NCBI GenBank assembly: GCA_023453125.1
Contig: JAEXUB010000148.1
Location: 1 to 8,494, forward strand
Length of the DNA stretch: 8,494 bases
Source of the DNA: Bacteroidota bacterium
GTDB lineage: Bacteria > Bacteroidota > Ignavibacteria > Ignavibacteriales > Melioribacteraceae
Reading direction: 5' to 3'
Positions within the stretch are counted from its first letter, which is position 1. Each line of letters begins with the position of its first letter. Of the stretch, positions 1 through 6,588 are shown in pieces. Made by a program: the position numbers and the translations under genes. The notes under the pieces are model-generated. The model was not told the DNA's origin, did no database searches, and worked only from the letters and a program-made list of their open reading frames with translations.

Positions 1-108
1 GACGGCAATGTGGTCCCTGACGGCAATGGTTTCTACAACGGCAAAGAAGTTCAAACTTCATCGGGGTTTAAAAAGCATAAGGATGCGCGGTGCAATGCGC
101 ATCCTTAA
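1..108 (+). CDS. possible 3' end of a plus-strand gene cut by the window edge
   Basis: Frame 1 is open from the first base to a TAA at 106-108 and gives about 35 residues, beginning with two Asp-Gly-Asn units (residues 1-3 and 7-9). The ten bases gacggcaatg occur at 1-10 and again at 19-28, an 18-base (six-codon) period, which fits a Gly/Asn/Asp-rich repetitive C-terminus. No family can be recognised from this fragment. The last residues are Lys/His/Cys-rich and run through a hairpin (78-107), and the stop lies at the end of that hairpin. This is unusual for a real gene end and lowers confidence. A competing frame from base 8 continues antisense through the next gene and looks like a shadow. 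Confidence 0.3.
   Translation, partial: DGNVVPDGNGFYNGKEVQTSSGFKKHKDARCNAHP
68..107 (-). terminator. intrinsic terminator downstream of the Cache protein gene
   Basis: A perfect 11-bp inverted repeat (78-88 with 97-107) encloses an 8-base loop. Read on the minus strand, the stem is followed after about three bases by a run of five T. It lies about 30 bases beyond the stop codon of the minus-strand gene at 137-598, where a terminator is expected. On the plus strand the hairpin is followed only by an AT-rich stretch without a clean T-run, so termination in that direction is less certain. Confidence 0.65.
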
Positions 109-136
109 ATTATTGGGGACCGGTACCACGGAAAAA

Positions 137-598
137 CTACTTTTTAGCTCCGTAGGCACCGCAGGTGAAAACATAACCGTCAACTTTTTCTACATAGACA
201 GCTTTATCTTCAACCTGTTTTGTAACCGGATGAGCCCATCTGTAGTTCTGCCATCCGGCACCTTTGTTCTTTGCGATCTCAATTCTATCTTTAATAATAA
301 ATTTACCGTCCGGGTCGGTGAGATCTAATCTAACTTTTCCAACCGCGGAACTATCACTTCCGTGAGCAAGGCATTTTCCTTCGAGGTCGTATACCATAAT
401 ATAAAGATCCCCTTTGGTAAACATACCATTAGGATTGCTGAATTCTTTGAAGGATTTTTCGAGCCCCGCTTCTTTGTATAACGCGATAGCTTTTTTAACC
501 CAGGCTTCGGCATCGGAGGGTGTTGACTTCTTTTCCTGAGCTGTTATGGTTGAGCTAACAAAAACCAACAAGAGCAAAATTGAAAGTAATCTTTTCAT
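137..598 (-). CDS. secreted single-Cache-domain protein
   Basis: This 153-residue protein begins with a clear signal peptide: MKR, then a Leu/Val/Ile-rich core, then a likely cleavage after the Ala of TITA at about residue 20. The mature part matches a stand-alone small-molecule-binding Cache (sCache_2-like) domain. An N-terminal helix (about 28-55) is followed by a strand pair around DLYIMVYDLEGKCLAHG (64-80). The usual C-terminal signature, with GxGW, an aromatic-rich YRW, a Pro-x-Thr turn and a final GYVFTCGAY strand, spans about 113-149. Cache domains normally sense small ligands in the periplasm as part of chemoreceptors or kinases. Here the protein ends right after the Cache fold, so it carries no signalling domain and is probably a free periplasmic binding protein. 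It has two cysteines (76 and 146), which could pair after export. The ATG at 598 has a GGGAGT Shine-Dalgarno-like site six bases upstream. Ligand unknown; family call good, role inferred. Confidence 0.85.
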   Translation of the reverse strand: MKRLLSILLLLVFVSSTITAQEKKSTPSDAEAWVKKAIALYKEAGLEKSFKEFSNPNGMFTKGDLYIMVYDLEGKCLAHGSDSSAVGKVRLDLTDPDGKFIIKDRIEIAKNKGAGWQNYRWAHPVTKQVEDKAVYVEKVDGYVFTCGAYGAKK

Positions 599-604
599 TT
601 TATT

Positions 605-656
605 ACTCCCTGTGTTTTGTCACTTGTATTATAGGAAATTATTTTGCAAATAAAAA
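605..656 (-). promoter_or_regulatory. likely promoter and ribosome binding site of the Cache protein gene
   Basis: On the minus strand a perfect TATAAT (628-633) lies 17 bases downstream of TTTTTA (651-656), a weak -35 match. A start near position 621 would give a leader of about 22 bases. The leader contains AGGGAGT (605-611), correctly spaced for the ATG at 598. It suggests that this gene is transcribed on its own rather than only by read-through from the oxidoreductase gene. The rest of the 134-base gap (599-732) shows nothing else convincing. Confidence 0.45.
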
Positions 657-732
657 CAGGTGTAAAGCGGGCAGTTACTTAAATTCCGCGGCGGTGCAAT
701 TGGATGGGTTTTAACTTACTAACTAAAATACT

Positions 733-2016
733 CTAAAAACCCCTGTTTTCAAGTGAATTAAGGGATATCACCTTATTCTCCTTGCGCGCCTGCTCAGCGG
801 CAAAAGCAATTAAATGTCCGTGAATTGAATCGCTGAGTGAACTTTCAATATTTTCATTGCAGGAATAAGCCATTTCGCAGTAGAGTTTTTCAATCAGCCG
901 CCGGTCCCTTTTAATTCTCATCTGAACGGAATCGAGGTTTTCGGTTACATTAAAGATTTCCGTTTTTCCTTCGTGGGGGATTAGAAGAATTTCAGCATTA
1001 AAATTACTGCGGTAAGTATCTCCCCCTTTAAGCACTCCTTTAGTGCCGTAAATTTCCAGATGCCTCCCCTGTTCAAATGCGCTCATTGTAAAAGTACAGG
1101 TAATGTTATCCTCAAAATTCATTAATAGGGACTGGTGGTCGAGCGCATCGTTATCGCAATTATACACGCATCTTCCCCAGGGACTTGAATTAAGCCAATC
1201 AATAATTTCATTTACCTGTGCAGATTCTGCTCTGTCGTATATCTGCGGAAGCCAGGGATATTTTTTATCGCCGGCATATCTTAATGCGCTGTAAATGCAA
1301 TCTTTTTCAACAGGACAACCAAGCGTGCATCTTTCGGGGGCTCCGGCCGGAGCATTCTTTTTCTTAAAATGGCTTAAAGAACCTGAGCTTGCAACAGAAA
1401 GACATTTCTTTTCTATAAGCCATTGAATAATATCGGTATCGTGACAAGCCTTGGCGACAATTGTAGGAGTGCTTTCCCCTGCAGCAGCCCAATGCCCCCT
1501 TACAAAAGAGTGAGCCATCCTCCAGGGAGTAATTCCGAGAGTATAATTCATATTGATTATATCCCCCAGAAGTCCGGCGGAAATTATTTCCTTAACCTTT
1601 TTATAGAACGGCGAAAAGCGGAGAACATAACAGACCATAATTCGGCTCTTCTTTTGAGCTGCATATTTTTCAAGGTAAAAAATATCTTCAAGATTTGTTG
1701 CTACCGGTTTCTCCAGCAGAATATCATAACCGGCGTCAATTGCCTTAATGCAGTTATCAAAATGCATTCCGTCCTGGGTTGCAATAATCAGCAGGTCTGC
1801 AAGCTTTGGACGGCTTAGAAGATCATCGGCAGAACCGAACGAGATAAAACCGGGATTGCCCGAATTAATTCTTACTTTATCTACTCTTTCAGTCACCGGG
1901 TCTGCAGCCGCGGTTACCAAAAATTTATCTTTCATTTCCGATGCAAGGGCCGTGTACATCTGTCCCCTTGCCCCGCACCCAATGCAGGCAATTCTGAATA
2001 TTTTTTCCTTTATCAT
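733..2016 (-). CDS. Gfo/Idh/MocA family NAD(P)-dependent oxidoreductase
   Basis: A 427-residue dehydrogenase of the glucose-fructose oxidoreductase / inositol dehydrogenase / MocA family. These enzymes oxidise or reduce sugars and cyclitols using NAD(P). The N-terminal Rossmann fold shows IACIGCGARG (GxGxxG at about 13-18) and an acidic residue after the second strand (AAADP). The EKP signature sits at about 102-104 (LLEKPVA). The C-terminal substrate domain has KACHDTDIIQWL (about 189-200), which contains the conserved His/Asp of the active site. A cysteine group CxxxCxxxxxC (about 230-240) is followed by RCVYNCDND and DHQ, features I recall from a subgroup of this family. The in-frame ATG at 2016 is chosen; a TTG two codons upstream (2022) is possible, and neither has a Shine-Dalgarno site. 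It lies about 50 bases downstream of the ABC-type membrane gene and may be co-transcribed with it. Substrate not predictable. Confidence 0.9.
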   Translation of the reverse strand: MIKEKIFRIACIGCGARGQMYTALASEMKDKFLVTAAADPVTERVDKVRINSGNPGFISFGSADDLLSRPKLADLLIIATQDGMHFDNCIKAIDAGYDILLEKPVATNLEDIFYLEKYAAQKKSRIMVCYVLRFSPFYKKVKEIISAGLLGDIINMNYTLGITPWRMAHSFVRGHWAAAGESTPTIVAKACHDTDIIQWLIEKKCLSVASSGSLSHFKKKNAPAGAPERCTLGCPVEKDCIYSALRYAGDKKYPWLPQIYDRAESAQVNEIIDWLNSSPWGRCVYNCDNDALDHQSLLMNFEDNITCTFTMSAFEQGRHLEIYGTKGVLKGGDTYRSNFNAEILLIPHEGKTEIFNVTENLDSVQMRIKRDRRLIEKLYCEMAYSCNENIESSLSDSIHGHLIAFAAEQARKENKVISLNSLENRGF

Positions 2017-2067
2017 ACTCAAAAATAAGAATAAATGAAGAATATTAGAAGGAATGAACCTGATCCT

Positions 2068-2937
2068 TTATTCCAGCTCTTTAATCCTTCTTGAAATATC
2101 TTTAATAGCCACCCTGCTTTCCATAAGGTCGGGCAGATATTCAACGGAGCTCATAAATGTCCAGAGATAAGCTACAATGGAATAGAAATCTCCAATTGAT
2201 ACCTCTTCATCAATGGCAATAATCATAACGATTATAAAAATAATTAAAAGTACCAGCCTCATAATACTGAAATTTGCTGCATTCCAGAATCCGATTTTCC
2301 TCTTCGACTTTTCAATTGATTTAAAGAATCTGTTAAACTCCTCCTTATCCCCGGTGCTGAATATCTTATAGAGATTCTCGTAATCGTCGTGATACCCTCT
2401 CTGCAAAACAGCCACCTTGGTATTGTAGATTTTTCCCATATAGAAAATCGGCAGCGCCACAATAAGGCAGGCAAGAGAGATTTTATAATCGAATAGAGTA
2501 AGAGCGGCAATAGCCCCCGCAATTGAAATTATCTGTTCAATTCCTTCGGGTACCCTGTATTGAAAGAAGGAAATATACTCCTGCGAAAGCTGTGCCCTCC
2601 CGGCGGCAATAGAGACATCCAGCCCTTTAGAAGCAGACTGGTCAGACAATCGGCCGGCAATCTTAGCGAACATTCTCTGGAATACCTTAGGTTCAACTCC
2701 TCTTCTTAAAGCACCTGCGCCTGAATTTACAAAATAGACGCCAATCCATAAGAAGAGAGGAATATAGCGTGCTGAGTCGCTGAACACTGTTTGCAGATTA
2801 TTGTTCTCAAGAAAGGCATCAATAAGATTCCCGAAGAAAGTGGGCTCCAGAATCCAGGCAATGTGCTCAATTATTATCAGTCCGAAGATAACCGAAAAAC
2901 CTTTCTTATTTTGTTTTGTTACTTCAAGAAGGTCCAT
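2068..2937 (-). CDS. ABC transporter type-1 six-helix transmembrane domain protein without ATPase
   Basis: This 289-residue integral membrane protein has six predicted helices (about 14-36, 56-78, 132-149, 151-170, 222-242 and 249-268). A long cytoplasmic extension between helices 2 and 3 and another between 4 and 5 give the layout of an ABC exporter membrane domain. It ends with the linker helix (VAIKDISRRIKELE) at the point where a fused exporter would continue into its nucleotide-binding domain. No Walker A, signature (LSGGQ) or Walker B motif is present in it or elsewhere in the window. It resembles the stand-alone ABC_membrane_3 type (Pfam PF13748, as I recall), so the lack of an ATPase is probably a family trait rather than a truncation. 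The ATG at 2937 has only a weak purine-rich stretch (AAAGGC) just upstream. Substrate and partner ATPase unknown. Confidence 0.8.
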   Translation of the reverse strand: MDLLEVTKQNKKGFSVIFGLIIIEHIAWILEPTFFGNLIDAFLENNNLQTVFSDSARYIPLFLWIGVYFVNSGAGALRRGVEPKVFQRMFAKIAGRLSDQSASKGLDVSIAAGRAQLSQEYISFFQYRVPEGIEQIISIAGAIAALTLFDYKISLACLIVALPIFYMGKIYNTKVAVLQRGYHDDYENLYKIFSTGDKEEFNRFFKSIEKSKRKIGFWNAANFSIMRLVLLIIFIIVMIIAIDEEVSIGDFYSIVAYLWTFMSSVEYLPDLMESRVAIKDISRRIKELE

Positions 2938-3010
2938 TGCCTTTGCCTGCCGTTAATTTATATTTTGACACTGCACAATAATTAAAAGTTAAATTAATAT
3001 TCAGGCAAAT

Positions 3011-3052
3011 AAAAAAGGCATTAAAAATGAGCAAATACCCATTTTTAATGCC
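3011..3052 (-). terminator. intrinsic terminator closing the EamA–TIGR03546–TIGR03545 operon
   Basis: A perfect 13-bp inverted repeat (3017-3029 with 3040-3052) encloses a 10-base loop. On the minus strand it is followed directly by six T (3011-3016). It starts 23 bases after the stop of the 620-residue gene. It separates that operon from the ABC-type membrane gene that starts 74 bases further on. Confidence 0.88.
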
Positions 3053-3075
3053 CGGAATCCCAATTAGAAGATTTG

Positions 3076-4938
3076 TTATCTCTTTTTGAAGATATCCTTC
3101 AGTTTATCCTCAATAAAATTATTCTTTTCCTTATTCAGTTTATCAGTAAGCTCTTTTTTCTTAGCCTCAATGAAGGCTGTCTTATCGGTAAAGAGAGTCT
3201 CGTAGCCGTTAAGCTGCTTCTTAACATCTTCCAGTTTGGATGCGTAAATTTTCTCGAACTCCTTCTTTTTATCATCTATGAATGCGTAGAATTTTGTCCT
3301 TAAGTCATCCAGCAGTTTCTGGAATTCTTTGCCGATAACTTCTGTAAGCCTTTTAGAAAGTTTCTCGTCAAGGTCGGTAGCCAGAGCCACATCAAAACTG
3401 TTTCCGGCATTCCACATTCTGAGTTCAACATACATAGAGTTAATTCCCTTCAGTACGTCGTGCACAATAGACTCTGCAATGTTCTTTGGTTCTTTAGAGA
3501 ACTGCACCAGAAAGTTCTTAAGGTCAAATCTGATCTTTGAATCGAAGTTATCCCCCGGCACCGAGATTTTAAGGGATGATGTAAGCACCCCGTTTGTAAT
3601 GCCCGAAGGAAGGAAATCGGAATTGCCTATTTTAAATTCCCCTACCGGAACCCCCTCCAGCTTTGCGGTATATTCATCAAGAGGAGTATCCTTTCTCCTG
3701 TCGAATAATCCGGTAAGGCTTAATTTTCTCTGCTTATCCCCTGCTCCTTCAAGTTCAATTGTCATCGGGAGTCCGGTAACGCGCTGGTTATCCGAAATAT
3801 TCTTAGCCTTCCCCTTAGCCCTTATCTCATCATTGGAGGGCTTGTCATCTGCACCGTAGGTAAGCAGAATGTTTTTAATCCACAGTTTCGGGTATCCTCT
3901 TTCGATTGGGAATTTAATATCCTGCCCCTCAAAGCGTTCCGGTTTCTCAATTTCAGGTTCAGGAGAATATTTTTTAATGTTTGCGCGGGCGGCATCAACC
4001 CAATAGAGATACTTCTTCGCTCTTTCATACATTTCGCTGCCTACGAGAAGCTGGGCCACACCGGGGAGTGATATGGATGGAATGCGAGCCGCATTCTTGA
4101 GTCTTTCATAATCGTACTTAATAAAATTATCAATTGAATCGATTGAAGCCGCGGCGGTATTCACCATATTAGATGCAGTCTTACCTGTTTTCTCGACTGC
4201 ATTGGTAACCTCATTAACAGTCTTAAGGGCATTATCAACAGTAGTAACAGCGTTTAGTATGCTCTGCGCGTTATTAAGCTGATTGATATCAATCGCCTTA
4301 ATGCCGGTTTCAACTTCCAGAATTCTGTTTTTCGTTTTCTCGTAGTCATTTTTAATTCCGTTCCACTGAACAACGGCATTATCAACCCGCTTCTTAAGGG
4401 TATCTATATTCCTGATTGTTTTAATGTCGAATCCTGCAATAAGGCTGTCGGGATTGAATCCGTGTTTCAGCTTATCCACATCAAAAATGGGATTGGCGCC
4501 GAGAGTTTTTTTGAGAGCGTCTTCCGCAAGCCGTGTAAAGTTGCGTTCCGCGCTGGCAAGAACAGATTTTTTCCTTCTGTCGGGGGGAAGAGCTCCGTCG
4601 CTTGTACGCTTTGTGCCTATAACCAGATTGTGCACTTCAATGGTCTCAATTATGTATTTGCTCCGGAGGAGCTGGTTGGCATCCATTTCGAATTTTACTT
4701 TTTTTGTCTCAAAGAGGTTTTCCCAGGTTGAATTTGGATTTGCCACCTGCATTGCATCCCATTGTATTCCTACCGGGAAGAAGCTCACTTTAAGATTATC
4801 AATTTCAACTTTGGCGCCAACAATTTCCTCACCGGTCTCTTCAATACTTTTCTCAATCCATCCGTCGAGGAAAAAATAGATTACAAGGAAGAATACCAAT
4901 GCAGGTATAATAAGGAACAATAAGAATTTCTTTCTCAT
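3076..4938 (-). CDS. TIGR03545-family AsmA-like envelope protein, function unknown
   Basis: A 620-residue protein with a single N-terminal membrane helix (about 5-24) and no later one, so the body should lie in the periplasm. Residues 25-115 look like the start of AsmA-type proteins (GAKVEIDNLKVSFFPVGIQW) and lead to the conserved-looking GTKRTSDGALP (108-118). A long helical region follows (about 170-290, rich in Asn, Ala and Thr), then a beta-rich part (about 340-520) of the kind seen in AsmA/DUF748 proteins. The last 100 residues (about 523-620) are strongly charged Lys/Glu helix, likely coiled coil. I recognise it as TIGR03545, an uncharacterised family of outer-membrane-bearing bacteria that usually sits next to TIGR03546, as it does here. 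The ATG overlaps the preceding stop (ATGA, 4 bases), and GGGAGG lies six bases upstream, indicating translational coupling. A role in lipid movement or envelope upkeep is inference only. Confidence 0.85.
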   Translation of the reverse strand: MRKKFLLFLIIPALVFFLVIYFFLDGWIEKSIEETGEEIVGAKVEIDNLKVSFFPVGIQWDAMQVANPNSTWENLFETKKVKFEMDANQLLRSKYIIETIEVHNLVIGTKRTSDGALPPDRRKKSVLASAERNFTRLAEDALKKTLGANPIFDVDKLKHGFNPDSLIAGFDIKTIRNIDTLKKRVDNAVVQWNGIKNDYEKTKNRILEVETGIKAIDINQLNNAQSILNAVTTVDNALKTVNEVTNAVEKTGKTASNMVNTAAASIDSIDNFIKYDYERLKNAARIPSISLPGVAQLLVGSEMYERAKKYLYWVDAARANIKKYSPEPEIEKPERFEGQDIKFPIERGYPKLWIKNILLTYGADDKPSNDEIRAKGKAKNISDNQRVTGLPMTIELEGAGDKQRKLSLTGLFDRRKDTPLDEYTAKLEGVPVGEFKIGNSDFLPSGITNGVLTSSLKISVPGDNFDSKIRFDLKNFLVQFSKEPKNIAESIVHDVLKGINSMYVELRMWNAGNSFDVALATDLDEKLSKRLTEVIGKEFQKLLDDLRTKFYAFIDDKKKEFEKIYASKLEDVKKQLNGYETLFTDKTAFIEAKKKELTDKLNKEKNNFIEDKLKDIFKKR

Positions 4939-5465
4939 CTCAGGCCTCCCAGATCGCGTACTTTAACATACCATCTAACCATTGCGCTCTTATTAATTAC
5001 CTGATAGACTTTCCATTTCTGAACCTTCGCACCGATATGCTTCCGGTATTCGATAACAAAGTATTTCATTCCGAAATAAACGGGTGTAAATAAAATGAGA
5101 GCCGAAACAAAACTCCCGAGCACTACCGTATTGTTGAACTTTGAAAGCGGGGCTACCGGGGCATTGTACATTGTTGTATATGTGCCGAAAAGGAAATCGA
5201 GCTTTGTAAGCAGTAGAAACCCGAACTGATGGAAAAGAGGATCGAACAGGAATGCAATCAGCCCGAATAATGTGAAGCCGAGAACGGCCGCTCCCATATT
5301 TACATTCAGGATAAGAATCAGTATCCAGACAATAATACCCTGAAGGTTGAACGATGGGGAGAGCCCAACAATTGAGCCGAGGGCAAATCCCAAAGCAACC
5401 TGCTTCGGCGATTCCCCTTCGCGGAATATCTTTAGAATGTCTCTAATTAATTTTAACCAGAACAT
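4935..5465 (-). CDS. TIGR03546-family (DUF2062-like) membrane protein, function unknown
   Basis: A 176-residue inner-membrane protein. After a short amphipathic start come SPKQVALGFALGSIVGLSPSF (about 19-39), typical of DUF2062-like proteins, then hydrophobic segments at about 41-62, 64-85 and 103-123. The motif FDPLFHQFG (about 74-82) between helices is characteristic of TIGR03546 members as I remember them. The C-terminus is basic and probably cytoplasmic. Its only consistent known association is with TIGR03545, the gene that follows here with a 4-base overlap, so the two products probably act together in or across the inner membrane. It starts seven bases after the stop of the EamA gene and shows no clear ribosome binding site, suggesting coupled translation from upstream. 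Biochemical role unknown. Confidence 0.85.
   Translation of the reverse strand: MFWLKLIRDILKIFREGESPKQVALGFALGSIVGLSPSFNLQGIIVWILILILNVNMGAAVLGFTLFGLIAFLFDPLFHQFGFLLLTKLDFLFGTYTTMYNAPVAPLSKFNNTVVLGSFVSALILFTPVYFGMKYFVIEYRKHIGAKVQKWKVYQVINKSAMVRWYVKVRDLGGLR
4945..4950 (-). promoter_or_regulatory. strong Shine-Dalgarno site for the TIGR03545-family gene
   Basis: GGGAGG on the minus strand lies six bases upstream of the ATG at 4938, inside the end of the preceding gene. Most other starts in this window have no such site. Together with the ATGA overlap it fixes this start and suggests deliberate high or coupled translation of the large partner. Confidence 0.7.
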
Positions 5466-5472
5466 AACCGGT

Positions 5473-6393
5473 CTACTCCAATCTTTTTCTTGATAAAAAT
5501 ATTAAATTCGGAAACCGCACTATTGTAACACCTATAATAATAAGAACGGCGGAAATAATCATTGTAAAGGTAATTACTTCCCCGAGCATTATTACTGCAA
5601 GCAGCGCCGCAAGTACCGGCTGGAGGTAAACATAAATTGCCACAAGGGAAGAGGGCGCGTGCTTTAATGCGAGGCTGTTAAGCAGATAAGGAAATAAAGT
5701 GCCGAATGTAAGCACCATAAAAAGGGGGAACAGGCTCGCCGCATCTGCCGAAGCAAAATCGAAACGGAGAAAATCCCCTATTGTTAAGGGAATAATTTCA
5801 ATTGAAGCGAAAATGAAAACATAAGTAAGAATTGTAAATGGCCTGTATATTTTAAGCATCGGCTTTATCATTACAAGATATATTGAATATAAGAAAGAAT
5901 TGAGAACCACCAGCAGATTGCCGGTAAGATATCCCCCCATCTGAAACTGGCTGAAATTTATGAGATTGCTTACTCCTAAGACCGCCACTACAATGCCTAT
6001 CAGCTTTCCGTATGAAAATTTCTCCTGCCGCATAATAACCGCCACAAGAATTGTAAATACCGGCACGGAAGAAACAATAATTGTAGCATTAATTGCAGTG
6101 GATAATTCCAACCCTTTTAAATAGAAGAAGATATTTCCGGTTGCCCCGAAGAAAGCCAGCGCGGCAAAATAGAGAAGATGCTTCTTTTCCTTAATCTTCT
6201 CCCTCTGAAAGAAAAAAAAGACGGACGCAAAAATGAGTGCTACAGTTGAAATGCGCAAAAACGCCAATATGCCGGGACCGAAGGTCTTAAAGGCTATTTT
6301 TGAATAAATGGGGAGAGATGCAAAGCAAATCTGGACCAAAAAAAGAGGTAAATGTACTTTTATAAAAAATTTTTCCTGTTTCTCTTCAAGCAT
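5473..6393 (-). CDS. EamA-family drug/metabolite transporter (DMT superfamily)
   Basis: A 306-residue inner-membrane protein with about ten predicted helices arranged as two EamA repeats (about 13-144 and 156-292). Each repeat ends in the usual pattern of a small-residue-rich helix, then a Pro-containing helix (SSVPVFTILVAV and YLQPVLAALLAV), a charged turn containing Gln-Glu or Gly-Glu, and a final Ile/Val-rich helix with Gly. EamA proteins are generally exporters or permeases of amino acids, nucleosides or other metabolites. The substrate cannot be told from sequence. It is the first gene of the leftward operon with the TIGR03546/TIGR03545 pair, seven bases from the next gene. The ATG at 6393 has no Shine-Dalgarno site and is preceded by an A/T-rich leader. 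The length is normal for the family. Confidence 0.88.
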   Translation of the reverse strand: MLEEKQEKFFIKVHLPLFLVQICFASLPIYSKIAFKTFGPGILAFLRISTVALIFASVFFFFQREKIKEKKHLLYFAALAFFGATGNIFFYLKGLELSTAINATIIVSSVPVFTILVAVIMRQEKFSYGKLIGIVVAVLGVSNLINFSQFQMGGYLTGNLLVVLNSFLYSIYLVMIKPMLKIYRPFTILTYVFIFASIEIIPLTIGDFLRFDFASADAASLFPLFMVLTFGTLFPYLLNSLALKHAPSSLVAIYVYLQPVLAALLAVIMLGEVITFTMIISAVLIIIGVTIVRFPNLIFLSRKRLE

Positions 6394-6588
6394 AGATTTT
6401 TTTATGCAAATATATGAAATTAGGGGGAATAAATTTGTTGCGCATCACACAGAGGGCATTAAGCTCCTTTTATCTGGAACCTTTTTCTCATTTATGTGTT
6501 ATACGCTATAAGAAGAAATATTAAGGGTAAATTTCGAGGAAATTAATCCGATAATAACTTAACTCATAACAAAATAAAGAGGAACAAA
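6394..6588. promoter_or_regulatory. divergent intergenic region between the EamA operon and the cytochrome c gene
   Basis: This AT-rich 195-base gap must carry the promoters for both directions. For the leftward operon, TATATTTG (minus strand, 6407-6414) fits the Bacteroidota -7 element TAnnTTTG and would give a very short leader. For the cytochrome gene, candidates are TAAATTTG (6430-6437) and a TATAAG (6507-6512) within the small inverted repeat TTATA-cgc-TATAA (6499-6511); none has a good -33/-35 partner. AGAGG (6578-6582), six bases before the ATG at 6589, is a good ribosome binding site. No riboswitch or small gene was recognised. Confidence 0.4.

Noticed and set aside
8..328. 106-codon plus-strand open frame
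   Set aside because: It runs antisense through the well-supported Cache gene, has no recognisable domain, and crosses the terminator hairpin. Its composition is that of a shadow frame.
706..742. Inverted repeat GGGTTTT/AAAACCC around the oxidoreductase stop codon, considered as a terminator
   Set aside because: Only seven pairs with a loop of over 20 bases, and no T-run on the minus strand afterwards. The oxidoreductase transcript may read through toward the Cache gene.
1423..1818. 131-codon plus-strand open frame
   Set aside because: Lies fully antisense to the oxidoreductase, whose Rossmann and EKP motifs show the real frame.
2938..3010. Promoter for the ABC-type membrane gene
   Set aside because: TATAAA-like and TTG-like hexamers are present in this AT-rich leader, but none are at proper spacing (13 or 19 bases). 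A promoter must exist here after the terminator, but I cannot place it.
3329..3859. 176-codon plus-strand open frame inside the TIGR03545-family gene
   Set aside because: It is antisense to a long gene with clear domain structure. The translated product is Ser/Leu/Phe-rich without motifs, as expected from the reverse of a Lys/Glu-rich coding sequence.
4424..4879. 151-codon plus-strand open frame
   Set aside because: Antisense shadow of the N-terminal half of the same 620-residue protein. No ribosome binding site, signal peptide or domain was seen.
6394..6588. Possible riboswitch or small RNA in the 195-base divergent gap
   Set aside because: No conserved motif or stable extended stem was found. 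The only inverted repeat is five pairs with a 3-base gap, and the flanking genes do not suggest a metabolite switch.
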